Source: an uncultured Saprospiraceae bacterium
GTDB lineage: Bacteria; Bacteroidota; Bacteroidia; Chitinophagales; Saprospiraceae
DNA: 25,474 bases
Assembly (NCBI GenBank): GCA_905479665.1
Contig: CAJQNM010000146.1
Span: 1-25,474 of the forward strand
Reading direction: 5' to 3'
In this document: positions 16,202-24,311 of the stretch, piece after piece
How positions within the stretch are numbered: position 1 is the first letter of the stretch
Layout of the letters: every line of letters begins with the position of its first letter
Made by a program: the position numbers and the translations under genes
Notes under the pieces: generated by a model
The model's database searches: none
The model's input: the letters and a program-made list of their open reading frames with translations, nothing else
What the model was told of the DNA's origin: nothing

Positions 16202-16396
16202 ATGCCAAAGATGAAGACACATTCCAGCGCCAAGAAGCGATTTAAGCGCACTGGTTCAGGAAAAATTAAGCGTTTTCAGGCTTTCACCTCACACATGATG
16301 AGGAACAAAAGCAAGAAAGCTAAAACCAAATTGGTAAAATCAGCATTGGTTTCAGATGCCGATGTGAAGAGAGTGAAGCGACTCCTTTGTGTTTGA
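16202..16396 (+). CDS. rpmI: 50S ribosomal protein L35
   Basis: A 64-residue very basic protein starting MPKMKTHSSAKKRFKRTGSG, the standard L35 opening. It is a component of the large ribosomal subunit. It lies between infC and rplT, 35 bases before rplT, and is full length for the family. Confidence 0.97.
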   Translation: MPKMKTHSSAKKRFKRTGSGKIKRFQAFTSHMMRNKSKKAKTKLVKSALVSDADVKRVKRLLCV

Positions 16397-16431
16397 TTCT
16401 GTATTGTCTAGATACTAAATAGAGATAAAAG

Positions 16432-16779
16432 ATGTCACGTTCGGTAAATGCGGTTGCATCGCGAAGGAGAAGAAAGAAAATTCTCAAGGAAGCCAAAGGT
16501 TACTTTGGTGCGCGCTCCAAGGTATATACAGTTGCTAAGAATGCGGTCGAGAAGGGCTGGACATACGCCTATCGAGATCGTCGCAACAAGAAACGAGAAT
16601 TCAGACGTCTCTGGATTGCGCGAATAAACGCAGCCACACGGGCCCAAGGTCTGTCTTACTCTCAGTTCATTCACTTATTGAGTGAAAAGAATGTAGATCT
16701 TAACCGTAAGGTACTGGCAGATCTAGCGATGAATCACCCAGAGGTTTTTACTTCTGTTTTAGATCAAGTTCGCACCTAG
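16432..16779 (+). CDS. rplT: 50S ribosomal protein L20
   Basis: A 115-residue basic protein. MSRSVNAVASRRRRKKILKEAKGYFGARSK and YAYRDRRNKKREFRRLWIARINAA are the L20 hallmarks. It binds 23S rRNA early in assembly and, in other bacteria, represses the infC-rpmI-rplT operon by binding the leader; no E. coli-like L20 target structure was evident here. The gene converges on a permease gene only 24 bases away with no visible terminator in between. Confidence 0.97.
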   Translation: MSRSVNAVASRRRRKKILKEAKGYFGARSKVYTVAKNAVEKGWTYAYRDRRNKKREFRRLWIARINAATRAQGLSYSQFIHLLSEKNVDLNRKVLADLAMNHPEVFTSVLDQVRT

Positions 16780-16803
16780 GACTTCTTCCTTCATACGTTG
16801 TTT

Positions 16804-18060
16804 CTAATGCCTCATGGCCTCTACGGGGTCCATGCGAGAGGCTTGGTTGGCTGGGATAAATCCAGCAAGAAGCCCGATTATTACCGAGAAACTTACCCCA
16901 AGTATGGCATTCCAGGGTGAGAGGTACATCTCAAATTCGAGAAAAAACGTCATGGCCTTCATGGTCAGAAAAACCAGCAGAAGGCCAAGAAGACCACCAA
17001 TGAGGCAAAGAATAATCGCCTCAATCAGAAACTCCAGGAGGATAAAATAGCGCTTGGCACCAATGGCCATCTTGATCCCGATCAGACCTGTCCGTTCCTT
17101 TACGGTGACGAACATGATATTGGCTACACTGAACATGCCAACAAAAATGGCGAAGATCCCAATGACAACACCCGCCACGTTTAGCACCCAAAATATTTGA
17201 TCGAGGAAGGAGGTGATGATGGAGATCTCATTGATGGAAAAATCATCCTTTTCTTGTGGGGGCAATCGACGATGAGCCCGAAGCACACCCGTCACCTCAT
17301 CTTTGAGGTCTTCGACAGGAATGCCCTCTTGCGCTTTGATGTTTAGTTCTGTGCCCCAAGGATTATTGCGCTGCCGCACATCAGCAATCTTTTTACCAAG
17401 GGGATATGAGACAATGATCACCTCATCGTAGTCCATGATATTCAGCAATCCCTCTCCAGACTTTTTCATTACGCCAATGACCTGCACTTTCCGACCGCTT
17501 AATTTGACCATCTTACCAATGGGGTCAAGCGTGCCAAATAGCTCTGTGGCTAGCGTATGGCCCAAGACAATTTTGTTGCTGCCATTCTGATATTCATACG
17601 GAGAGTAGTAGCGCCCCTGCTCAATTTCGAGCTTGTACATCTCACTGTAGTCATAGGTAACTGCAATCATGAAGCCCCCTTCTACACTGTTGCTGCGGTA
17701 TTTTAAAGTGCGCCGACCGATGCGTGCCTGATACGTAACACTTTGTGCTAGTGTGACCTTGGCCTTGAGCTGGTCAAAATCTTCGATGCTGGGTGCCGGT
17801 CGTTGAAAATACTTCCAATAATTTTGATCTGGATCTTCATTCCAGGGCAATTTTGAGACGTAGAGTATATCATTACCTAGCTGATCAAAACTACCCATCA
17901 CATTGTCCTGAAGAGAATCTACGGCCGATTTGACCGCGATAATGCAGAAGATACCAATGGTGATACCAACGAGCGAGAGAAAACTACGTAGTCGATTGCC
18001 CAGTAGCTGCTGCAGTGCCTGGGCCGTACTTTCCTGCAAAATTCGAAATATGACTCTCAT
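16804..18060 (-). CDS. ABC transporter permease, MacB/FtsX-like
   Basis: A 418-residue four-pass permease: one N-terminal transmembrane helix (about 25-47), a large periplasmic MacB-type core domain (about 48-285), then the FtsX-like block with three helices (about 290-317, 338-365, 383-405) and the closing PANQASRMDPVEAMRH. Such type VII ABC proteins transmit force across the periplasm (MacB, LolCE) rather than carry substrates through the membrane. The partner ATPase is not in the window, so the substrate (lipoprotein, peptide or drug) is unknown. It is transcribed away from queA. Confidence 0.9.
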   Translation of the reverse strand: MRVIFRILQESTAQALQQLLGNRLRSFLSLVGITIGIFCIIAVKSAVDSLQDNVMGSFDQLGNDILYVSKLPWNEDPDQNYWKYFQRPAPSIEDFDQLKAKVTLAQSVTYQARIGRRTLKYRSNSVEGGFMIAVTYDYSEMYKLEIEQGRYYSPYEYQNGSNKIVLGHTLATELFGTLDPIGKMVKLSGRKVQVIGVMKKSGEGLLNIMDYDEVIIVSYPLGKKIADVRQRNNPWGTELNIKAQEGIPVEDLKDEVTGVLRAHRRLPPQEKDDFSINEISIITSFLDQIFWVLNVAGVVIGIFAIFVGMFSVANIMFVTVKERTGLIGIKMAIGAKRYFILLEFLIEAIILCLIGGLLGLLLVFLTMKAMTFFLEFEMYLSPWNAILGVSFSVIIGLLAGFIPANQASRMDPVEAMRH

Positions 18061-18185
18061 GCTGACCTTACGTTAAAGCAATACATAAAGAACAAAATCT
18101 CAGAGCAAAATCAAGTTTTCTTTCGATCAAAGCCAACAAAGATCAGATCAATCCAAGAGGACTAAGACTGATCCCCCAGAATTCT

Positions 18186-18193
18186 TACTTTTG
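18186..18193 (+). promoter_or_regulatory. -7 promoter element of queA
   Basis: TACTTTTG matches TAnnTTTG exactly and lies 24 bases before the queA ATG. No TTG stands at the usual -33 distance. Its position means that the GTG at 18191 is inside the promoter, which supports the ATG at 18218. Confidence 0.55.
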
Positions 18194-18217
18194 TGGTCTT
18201 TTTGCAAAACACAGTAC

Positions 18218-19282
18218 ATGAAATCTAAGCTCTCACAATTTAGCTTCAACCTTCCGCCAAAACTCGTCTCGAAATATCCAGCTAAGAGCCGAGATGAATC
18301 CAGACTGATGGTTGTACATAGGGATACTGGAAAAATCGAGCATCGGGTCTTTAAGGATGTGATGGAATACTTTGACGATGAGGATTGCTTCATTTTCAAT
18401 AATACAAAGGTGTTTCCAGCAAGGCTTTACGGTCGAAAGGAAAAGACCGGTGCAAAAATCGAAGTCTTTCTCTTGCGCGAATTGAACTCAGATGCACGTC
18501 TATGGGATGTCTTGGTAGACCCTGCTCGCAAAATCCGTGTCGGCAACAAACTCTACTTTAAGGATAAAGACGACCAAGATGTGATGGTGGCTGAAGTCGT
18601 AGACAATACGACCTCGCGCGGGCGGACGATCCGTTTCTTCTACGAGGGGTCTGACGAAGAGTTTCGAGAGATGCTCTACACGTTGGGCAACACTCCTCTA
18701 CCCAAGTATATGGAGCGCGATGCCGAGGCCATAGACATCGAACGCTATCAGACCGTATACGCTAAAAATATTGGAGCAGTGGCCGCTCCGACTGCAGGTT
18801 TACACTTCAGCCGTGAGATGATGAAGCGGATGGAGCTGAAGGGTATTGATTTTGCCGAAATCACGCTGCATGTGGGGCTCGGAACCTTCCGAAGCATTGA
18901 TGTGGAGGATCTCTCAAAGCACAAGATGGATGCCGAATTTTTTGAGATTACCAACCCAGCGGTCGACATCGTAAATAAGGCTAAGAAGGGCAATCGTAAG
19001 ATTTGTGGCGTAGGAACTACATCGATGCGAACCATTGAGTCAGGAGTATCGGCAGAGGGCCTGTTAAAGCAAGCGAGTGGTTGGACCAACTTATTTATCT
19101 ACCCGCCATTTCAATTCCATATTGCCAACTCGATGATTACTAATTTTCATCTCTCGAAGTCGAGCTTGTTGATTATGGTATGTGCTTTTGGAGGATACGA
19201 GTTGATCATGGAAGCCTATCAAGTTGCGATCAAGGAGAAATATCGCTTCTTTAGTTATGGGGATGCCATGTTGATTCTTTGA
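18218..19282 (+). CDS. queA: S-adenosylmethionine:tRNA ribosyltransferase-isomerase
   Basis: A 354-residue enzyme that adds an epoxycyclopentane from AdoMet to 7-aminomethyl-deazaguanine at the wobble position, the penultimate step of queuosine synthesis. Family blocks are visible: FNNTKVFPARLYGRK near the start, GAVAAPTAGLHFS in the middle, HVGLGTFRSI, VGTTSMRTIES, and IYPPFQFHIANSMITNFHLSKSSLLIMV toward the end. The ATG at 18218 is preferred; an upstream GTG at 18191 lies in the promoter. Other queuosine genes are absent from the window, so the pathway is completed elsewhere or with salvaged base. Confidence 0.95.
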   Translation: MKSKLSQFSFNLPPKLVSKYPAKSRDESRLMVVHRDTGKIEHRVFKDVMEYFDDEDCFIFNNTKVFPARLYGRKEKTGAKIEVFLLRELNSDARLWDVLVDPARKIRVGNKLYFKDKDDQDVMVAEVVDNTTSRGRTIRFFYEGSDEEFREMLYTLGNTPLPKYMERDAEAIDIERYQTVYAKNIGAVAAPTAGLHFSREMMKRMELKGIDFAEITLHVGLGTFRSIDVEDLSKHKMDAEFFEITNPAVDIVNKAKKGNRKICGVGTTSMRTIESGVSAEGLLKQASGWTNLFIYPPFQFHIANSMITNFHLSKSSLLIMVCAFGGYELIMEAYQVAIKEKYRFFSYGDAMLIL

Positions 19283-19369
19283 CAATGTTTTACCTGCCTC
19301 CATTATTCCTTCTTTAGGGGGAACTTTTGCGACGCGAATTTGCTTCTATCGTTGTAACAAAACAATGAT

Positions 19370-19399
19370 TTGGACAATTCGCATGATTTAATAGTTTTG
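19370..19399 (+). promoter_or_regulatory. Consensus promoter of the DUF2795-cmk operon
   Basis: TTG at 19370-19372 (TTTG from 19369), a 19-base spacer and TAGTTTTG at 19392-19399 give a full Bacteroidota primary-sigma promoter. The ATG follows 34 bases after the -7 element. Confidence 0.8.
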
Positions 19400-19433
19400 C
19401 GAAATTTTTGACATCACTTTTACTTAGATTTAT

Positions 19434-19655
19434 ATGTATTGGACACTTGAATTAGCACACAAACTTGAGGATGCCCCGTGGCCCGCAACCCGGGATGAAC
19501 TCATTGACTATTGCGTCAGATCGGGTGCTCCACTAGAGGTCATCGAAAATCTTCAAGAAATGGAAGATGAAGGAGAGGTCTACGAGTCGATCGTAGACAT
19601 CTGGCCCGACTATCCACGCAAAGATGATTTTCTTTTCAACGAGGATGAATATTAG
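19434..19655 (+). CDS. DUF2795 family small protein
   Basis: A 73-residue acidic protein (WTLELAHKLEDAPWPATRDELIDYC ... GAPLEVIENLQEMEDEGEVYESIVDIWPDYP ... FLFNEDEY). The proline/tryptophan-rich LEDAPWPATRDELIDY block identifies DUF2795, a family of short helical proteins that I recall as strongly conserved in Bacteroidota. The function is unknown. It is the first gene of a two-gene unit with cmk and has a strong consensus promoter, suggesting steady high expression. Confidence 0.88.
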   Translation: MYWTLELAHKLEDAPWPATRDELIDYCVRSGAPLEVIENLQEMEDEGEVYESIVDIWPDYPRKDDFLFNEDEY

Positions 19656-19667
19656 CAGGTGTTGAAA

Positions 19668-20348
19668 ATGGGACAGATCATCATTGCAATAGATGGTCAC
19701 TCCTCCTGTGGCAAGAGCACTTTGGCTCGTAGCCTAGCGCAGGAATTTCAATACAAGCATATCGACTCGGGAGCGATGTATCGAGCGGTTACCTATCATT
19801 TTCTGGAGCACAAAATCAATATACAAGACGAGGACACAGTAAAAGTCCTTCTTGAAGACATCGATTTACAGCTCGAGAATAACAGCGCTGCCTCAACCCT
19901 CTTGTATCTCAATGGGCGGCAACTGGACAGTGAGCTGAGGTCTCAAGAAGTCAATCATCATGTGAGCCAAGTAGCAAGTATTAGTGCTGTGCGGAAAAAA
20001 CTAGTGCTCATACAGCGTGAACAGGGACGTACATCCGGGGTGGTGATGGATGGTCGAGACATTGGTACCGTGGTCTTTCCGGATGCTCAACTCAAACTCT
20101 TCCTTACCGCTGATCAGAAAGTGCGTACAAAACGCCGCTACGAAGAACTGCAAGCAAAGAACCTGCTGCGGGATTTGACCTGGGGAGATATTGAAGACAA
20201 CCTGCGGAGTCGTGATGAAATAGATTCCAACCGTCTAGACAGCCCACTCCGAGTCGCTGAAGATGCCGTTGTAATTGACAACTCAAACCTCACTAGAGCG
20301 GAGCAAAACGCCATGACGGCATGTCTTGCCCGACAGCGTGGAGCCTGA
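19668..20348 (+). CDS. cmk: (d)CMP kinase
   Basis: A 226-residue cytidylate kinase that phosphorylates CMP and dCMP with ATP. It shows the P-loop GHSSCGKST (10-18), the CMP-binding DSGAMYRAVTY (33-43), DGRDIGTVVFPDAQLKLFL (128-146), the RRYEEL lid and RDEIDSNRLDSPLRVAEDAVVID. GTG (19659) and TTG (19662) starts are possible, but the ATG at 19668 gives the normal N-terminus. It follows the DUF2795 gene after 12 bases and is probably expressed from the same promoter. Confidence 0.95.
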   Translation: MGQIIIAIDGHSSCGKSTLARSLAQEFQYKHIDSGAMYRAVTYHFLEHKINIQDEDTVKVLLEDIDLQLENNSAASTLLYLNGRQLDSELRSQEVNHHVSQVASISAVRKKLVLIQREQGRTSGVVMDGRDIGTVVFPDAQLKLFLTADQKVRTKRRYEELQAKNLLRDLTWGDIEDNLRSRDEIDSNRLDSPLRVAEDAVVIDNSNLTRAEQNAMTACLARQRGA

Positions 20349-20405
20349 GACTTAAAAGACCAATCCCACACAGAGAAAATCCTTCTCATTTGATTCTTTG
20401 GTGTA

Positions 20406-20428
20406 AATTGATTTAAGAAAAGTCAATT
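20406..20428. other. 9-bp hairpin downstream of cmk
   Basis: AATTGATTT and AAGTCAATT (one G-U pair) enclose AAGAA, 58 bases after the cmk stop. There is no T-run directly after it on the plus strand, so its role as a transcript end is uncertain. The rest of 20349-20571 shows no gene and no clear promoter. Confidence 0.35.
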
Positions 20429-20571
20429 GCATCTGAAAAAAATACCTTCTCTCAGTACAATATTTAATGGATGTTTAACAGCAGAATCATAATGCTAGAA
20501 CCAATGGGAAACGTTACCGTTATATATTCCGTGCATTAATGACGATCTCGATCGTCAAAACCGAAAGAAAA

Positions 20572-21147
20572 ATGAACGTTAAAAGATTCACGCTACTACT
20601 CCTCCTCTCCTCGAGTGTACTGACTGCGTCATTCGCACAGCGCAGTACTCCGGCAAAAGAAAACCAATTCAAATCCAATCTATGGTACGGCGGTAGTGCC
20701 GGATTGGGATTCCAATCCTTCAATAGTCAGAGTACATTCCTGATCGCACTCTATCCGATGATTGGATATAAGTTATTAGATAACCTCTCAGTAGGTCCTC
20801 GCATCGGGGTGGCCTATCAACATTTACGTACGCTGGGAACTGACCTAAGAGTATACAAGTTCAACCCGATCGAGATCTCTGGTGGATTGTTTGCGCGTTA
20901 CAAGGCATTTTACAACATCTTTGCACATGCCGAATACGAGGTAGCGAGTGACAAAACTCCCGTCCTGCGAGCTGGTGGCGTACCCGCACTGGAGACGTTC
21001 ATCGAAAACAACTTTTACCTCGGCGCAGGATATACCTCTGGTGGTCAGTTTTCCTCCGAAATTTATGTTCTTTATAATATCCTGGAGGAAGGCAACACAC
21101 TTCAACCCCCCTGGTCACTTCGGGGTGGTTTGACGTACAATTTCTAA
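20572..21147 (+). CDS. Outer-membrane beta-barrel protein, function unknown
   Basis: A 191-residue protein with a signal peptide (MNVKRFTLLLLLSSSVLTASFAQ) followed by alternating hydrophobic strands (LWYGGSAGLGFQSF, FLIALYPMIGYKL, LSVGPRIGVAYQ, EISGGLFARYKAF, NFYLGAGYTSGG, WSLRGGLTYNF) that end in a terminal phenylalanine, as in porin-type barrels of about eight strands. No ligand can be inferred. The ATG at 20572 is preferred to one at 20539 because it places the signal peptide at the N-terminus. Its stop codon overlaps the stop of the TonB receptor on the opposite strand. Confidence 0.75.
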   Translation: MNVKRFTLLLLLSSSVLTASFAQRSTPAKENQFKSNLWYGGSAGLGFQSFNSQSTFLIALYPMIGYKLLDNLSVGPRIGVAYQHLRTLGTDLRVYKFNPIEISGGLFARYKAFYNIFAHAEYEVASDKTPVLRAGGVPALETFIENNFYLGAGYTSGGQFSSEIYVLYNILEEGNTLQPPWSLRGGLTYNF

Positions 21148-23555
21148 AAGTCGAGTACGACTCCCAGCAACACATTTCTAAATGCCTGTGGATACAGACC
21201 GGTCAAATTGTATAGTCCGTTTCGCTCTAGTCTGGTGTGTGGATCATCACTTCGACCATCATATCCAGCCGATTTGTAGCGATAGATCCAGCCATTGGTC
21301 ACCAGATCTGCGGAAAAAATATTACGAACCTGCAATTTGACCTGCAGGTTTTTCAACTTTCGACCTGGTACACTCAGAACCGCCTCAAAATCCGAATAGT
21401 AGTAGCCCTCTATTTGCGATTCTGCCGAGCCACTGTTATCGAGATACTGACTTCCCACATATTTATGATGCCAGATGAGTAGTAGCGAGCTCTTTTTGGC
21501 TGGCAGCAGATCGTAAGCTGCTCCCAAATAAGCAATGGCAGCTGGAGAAAACGAAATATCAGCATTACCCCGTGGAATGGCGAGCTGCACTCCGGTATCC
21601 CAATCATCCACATACTCCACATAGTCGCGAATCTTATTGGAGCTAATCGAAGCATTGCCCATCAGGGTCATGGCTGAGCCAAATTTTAGCTTGCCATCGA
21701 CCTCAAGCCCGATGCGGTAGCTCTCCGGAACATTTTGCCGGATGTATTCACCCACATCATTGATTGCCCCAGTGAGCACCAATTGGTCTCGATACGACAT
21801 AAAAAAGCCGTTGAGGGAAAGCGCTCCAAATCGAATACCTAATTCGTGATCGAGCAGCACTTCTGGCTGAGGCCTACTTATGGGCGACGAATTCACATAG
21901 TCGTCGCGATTGGGCTCACGATGGCCCACCGCAAAAGAGTAGTACCAATCGAAAAACTTTGTTTTTCCAGTGAATCCAATCTTGGGATTAAAAAATCCCA
22001 AATCGACTGACTGCTCAGCACTCTCAAGCGCCCGATTGAATCCGCTAAATTGATAGTTCAATTGCCTCCATTGCAGATCCGCAAAAAGCGCATAGCTGCC
22101 GAGCCGATAGGTCGCCTGGGAGTAAAGATTTAGATCTTTTTTGGAGGCATCATTGCGATAATATTCTTGATCATTCGCATTATTTGCCAGAGCTTCTGCC
22201 CAAATCACCTCACCGAAATGATCTCCCAGATAGTGGTTGTACCCTCCTCCAATCTGCCAGTCGAGTGGTCCATCACCATCTTTGCGCAGCGTGAAGATGA
22301 GCCCAGCAAAGTCATTGTCCAGCCAGCGTCGGCGTATCAGGTCGGAAGTCGTTGTCTCGCCAGCCTCGAGACCATAATCTGCAAGATCGTCGGCCACCCG
22401 AAATTGTTCAAAATAGCCACGGCCTTTGGTATAGTGCAGCCCTACAGTGCCATACAGTTGCTTGGAAAACTGTTGGCGCCAGGTGCCATGCACATGTGTC
22501 TGTCGATAGTTGTCTACCTCATCCGGGTGGAATGTTCCATCTCCCCGCTGCCCCACAGTATTCGTCGTGCGTAGATTGCGATCATTGATGTACTGCACGG
22601 GCACTCCATTCCAGGCCTGATAGGTGACTTCATTCCCAGAAAATGCGTTTAGCTTGAAAGAAGATCTATCTCCCAGATAGTTTGCCGAAAGCATGAACGA
22701 ATGCAGATCTGATGAACCCCGATCGATGTACCCCTCAGAACGGATCAATGAAGCCCGACCATCAATACTCAAAGAATTATTCAGCCGTCCTGAGCCAAAT
22801 GAAATGGCTGCGCGTCGGGTGGCAAAGGATCCGAGCGACGCATCGATTCTAGCATAGGCTTCGGGACTTCCATCTTTGGTCTGAAGGCTGATCGAGCCTC
22901 CAAATGCACCGGCTCCATTGGTTGATGTACCCACTCCTCGTTGTACCTGGATCCCATCTACCGCACTCGCAAAATCAGGCATATTCACCCAAAACACTCC
23001 TTGCGATTCACTGTCATTTAAGGGAATCCCATCGATCGTTACATTGATACGACTTGGATCACTACCCCGTATGCGATAGCCAGTGTACCCGATGCCGGTG
23101 CCGGCATCTGATGATACCACTGCCCCCGGAAGCCACTGCAATAAGTAAGGCACATCTACACCGATATTAGCACGATTGATCTCCTCTGCATCGAGAGACC
23201 TATGTGTGAAAGGCTCATCTTCGTCGATCCAAGAAGCGATAAGCTCAATTTCCTCCAGATCATAGCGCTCTTGCTCAAGTCGAAAAACTACTTGCTGCCC
23301 CGATGTGACCACTTCGACCTGCCTGTCCTCTGGTCGATATCCCAGACTTTGCACTTTGATCTGATGAGACCCCTCAGGCAGATGTAAGACACAGCGACCA
23401 TTGCTGTCTGCAGCGCACTGGCTCGACGCGGACAGAACCGCTGCACCAACAAGGGGCTTGCCGCTCAAATCGAGAACCTCTACGCTCAGCTGCACTTGGG
23501 CTACTGCAACGTACGATACTGAAAGGGCCAATAGAGCCCCGAAAAAACGAATCAT
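21144..23555 (-). CDS. TonB-dependent outer-membrane receptor, predicted thiamine (or precursor) importer
   Basis: An 803-residue receptor. A signal peptide (about 1-19, ending VAVA) precedes a carboxypeptidase-regulatory-like domain (about 22-98, LSVEVLDLSGKPLVGAAVL). A possible TonB-box region lies near 100-107 (LEEIELIA). The plug follows (about 115-225; TGYRIRGSDPSRINVTIDGIPLND, QRGVGTSTNGAGAFGGSI) and then a 22-strand-type barrel ending LGVVLDF. TonB/ExbBD energise such receptors to import scarce ligands. The ligand is inferred from the TPP riboswitch in its leader, because TPP riboswitches in this phylum commonly precede thiamine-uptake receptors. The gene overlaps the stop of the small barrel protein by four bases. 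Family call firm; ligand inferred. Confidence 0.92.
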   Translation of the reverse strand: MIRFFGALLALSVSYVAVAQVQLSVEVLDLSGKPLVGAAVLSASSQCAADSNGRCVLHLPEGSHQIKVQSLGYRPEDRQVEVVTSGQQVVFRLEQERYDLEEIELIASWIDEDEPFTHRSLDAEEINRANIGVDVPYLLQWLPGAVVSSDAGTGIGYTGYRIRGSDPSRINVTIDGIPLNDSESQGVFWVNMPDFASAVDGIQVQRGVGTSTNGAGAFGGSISLQTKDGSPEAYARIDASLGSFATRRAAISFGSGRLNNSLSIDGRASLIRSEGYIDRGSSDLHSFMLSANYLGDRSSFKLNAFSGNEVTYQAWNGVPVQYINDRNLRTTNTVGQRGDGTFHPDEVDNYRQTHVHGTWRQQFSKQLYGTVGLHYTKGRGYFEQFRVADDLADYGLEAGETTTSDLIRRRWLDNDFAGLIFTLRKDGDGPLDWQIGGGYNHYLGDHFGEVIWAEALANNANDQEYYRNDASKKDLNLYSQATYRLGSYALFADLQWRQLNYQFSGFNRALESAEQSVDLGFFNPKIGFTGKTKFFDWYYSFAVGHREPNRDDYVNSSPISRPQPEVLLDHELGIRFGALSLNGFFMSYRDQLVLTGAINDVGEYIRQNVPESYRIGLEVDGKLKFGSAMTLMGNASISSNKIRDYVEYVDDWDTGVQLAIPRGNADISFSPAAIAYLGAAYDLLPAKKSSLLLIWHHKYVGSQYLDNSGSAESQIEGYYYSDFEAVLSVPGRKLKNLQVKLQVRNIFSADLVTNGWIYRYKSAGYDGRSDDPHTRLERNGLYNLTGLYPQAFRNVLLGVVLDF

Positions 23556-23573
23556 ATTGAACTCTTTTTTAGG

Positions 23574-23599
23574 TACAACAATGACTCATAGTGGTTGTA
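23574..23599 (-). promoter_or_regulatory. Leader hairpin between TPP aptamer and TonB receptor start
   Basis: TACAAC and GTTGTA form a 6-bp stem immediately 3' of the aptamer and about 20 bases before the ATG (minus strand). The loop segment at 23581-23594 can alternatively pair with the aptamer 5' strand at 23693-23706 (10 of 14 positions). This is a candidate expression platform; there is no T-run, so translational control is more likely than termination. Confidence 0.4.
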
Positions 23600-23600
23600 G

Positions 23601-23704
23601 ATCTCGTCCCTTCCCGGCATTATCCGGGCAGGTTCCTGCTGCTTGTAGCAACAATGGGTATAATCTCAGCCGGGATTCAAATTTCCGGCACCCCACATAG
23701 AGTG
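23601..23704 (-). promoter_or_regulatory. TPP (thiamine pyrophosphate) riboswitch, THI element
   Basis: On the minus strand the conserved aptamer blocks appear in order: GGGGTGCC, a short P3 (GCCGG/CCGGC), CTGAGATTATACCC, GAACCTG and the P5 block CCGGATAATGCCGG followed by AAGGGA. CTC at the 5' end and GAG at the 3' end can close P1. TPP binding normally shuts off expression. The receptor gene starts 45 bases downstream. Confidence 0.96.
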
Positions 23705-23708
23705 ATGA

Positions 23709-23716
23709 CAAAGTTA
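23709..23716 (-). promoter_or_regulatory. -7 promoter element of the riboswitch transcript
   Basis: TAACTTTG (minus strand) matches TAnnTTTG exactly. It abuts the stop codon of the NadR-like kinase and places the expected transcript start at about the first base of the aptamer. The -33 region inside the kinase gene (GTGGTTTT) is not a good match to TTG. Confidence 0.6.
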
Positions 23717-24217
23717 CTATTTGTTTTCCTGATAAAACCACATTACTTGCGCGAGACGAGCCTCTGCCGGTCCATTCACAGATATCCAAAGGCTGTGATT
23801 CTGTTCTAGTTCTTGTTCATAAAGCTCGGCGAGTCGACTCCGGTCGCTCGGGTTCTCGCGAAGCACATCGGGCTCCCAAGGTATTTCTGGCTGACAAAGG
23901 ATGACAAGATCGTATCGACTGGCGAGATCAGAGGGTTGTTCTAATGTCCGTCCAAATACCTCGGCAGCCCAGATTTTGAGAACCAATGCACCCGTGTCGT
24001 AAACCATCACCGAATTGTGGAAAGGAGTATTCAGCTGCTCGATTGCATATTGCTGTTGAGCCAAGTACTCAAGATCTGCAAATGAATATTTACCCTCTGT
24101 TAGCGTCAAGTATGGCCTGGCAATTTCCGGGATGTATCGCCCCGCAAGACCTTTTGACACATCCTTAGCCAGGGTAGTTTTGCCAGAACACTCAGGACCT
24201 GTAATTAAGATGCGCAC
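23717..24217 (-). CDS. NadR-like ATPase/small-molecule kinase
   Basis: A 166-residue P-loop kinase. Walker A is GPECSGKTT (7-15), followed by IPEIARPYL, the aspartate-containing VMVYDTGALVLKIW and YDLVILCQPEIPWEPDVLRENPSDR. This is the order seen in the ribosylnicotinamide kinase domain of NadR (AAA_28 family); the N-terminal nucleotidyltransferase and HTH domains of full NadR are absent. The start is GTG at 24217: an in-frame TAA lies three codons upstream and the nearby ATG is out of frame. Such stand-alone kinases accompany PnuC-type carriers and trap the imported vitamin by phosphorylation. Being next to a TPP riboswitch and TonB receptor, it may act on thiamine or on nicotinamide riboside; the sequence does not decide. 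Confidence 0.83.
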   Translation of the reverse strand: MRILITGPECSGKTTLAKDVSKGLAGRYIPEIARPYLTLTEGKYSFADLEYLAQQQYAIEQLNTPFHNSVMVYDTGALVLKIWAAEVFGRTLEQPSDLASRYDLVILCQPEIPWEPDVLRENPSDRSRLAELYEQELEQNHSLWISVNGPAEARLAQVMWFYQENK

Positions 24218-24311
24218 CCATGCGTTTTATGGTCTGAACAAAAGAGGAAGTGAGTGTGTTTTGCTAGCTTCATGCTTGAATTTACTGTAAATTTCCAGGA
24301 AGCATTTTCAG

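Noticed and set aside
23401..23700. Plus-strand ORF across the receptor leader
   Set aside because: It runs antisense to the TPP aptamer and the receptor signal peptide; no family resemblance.
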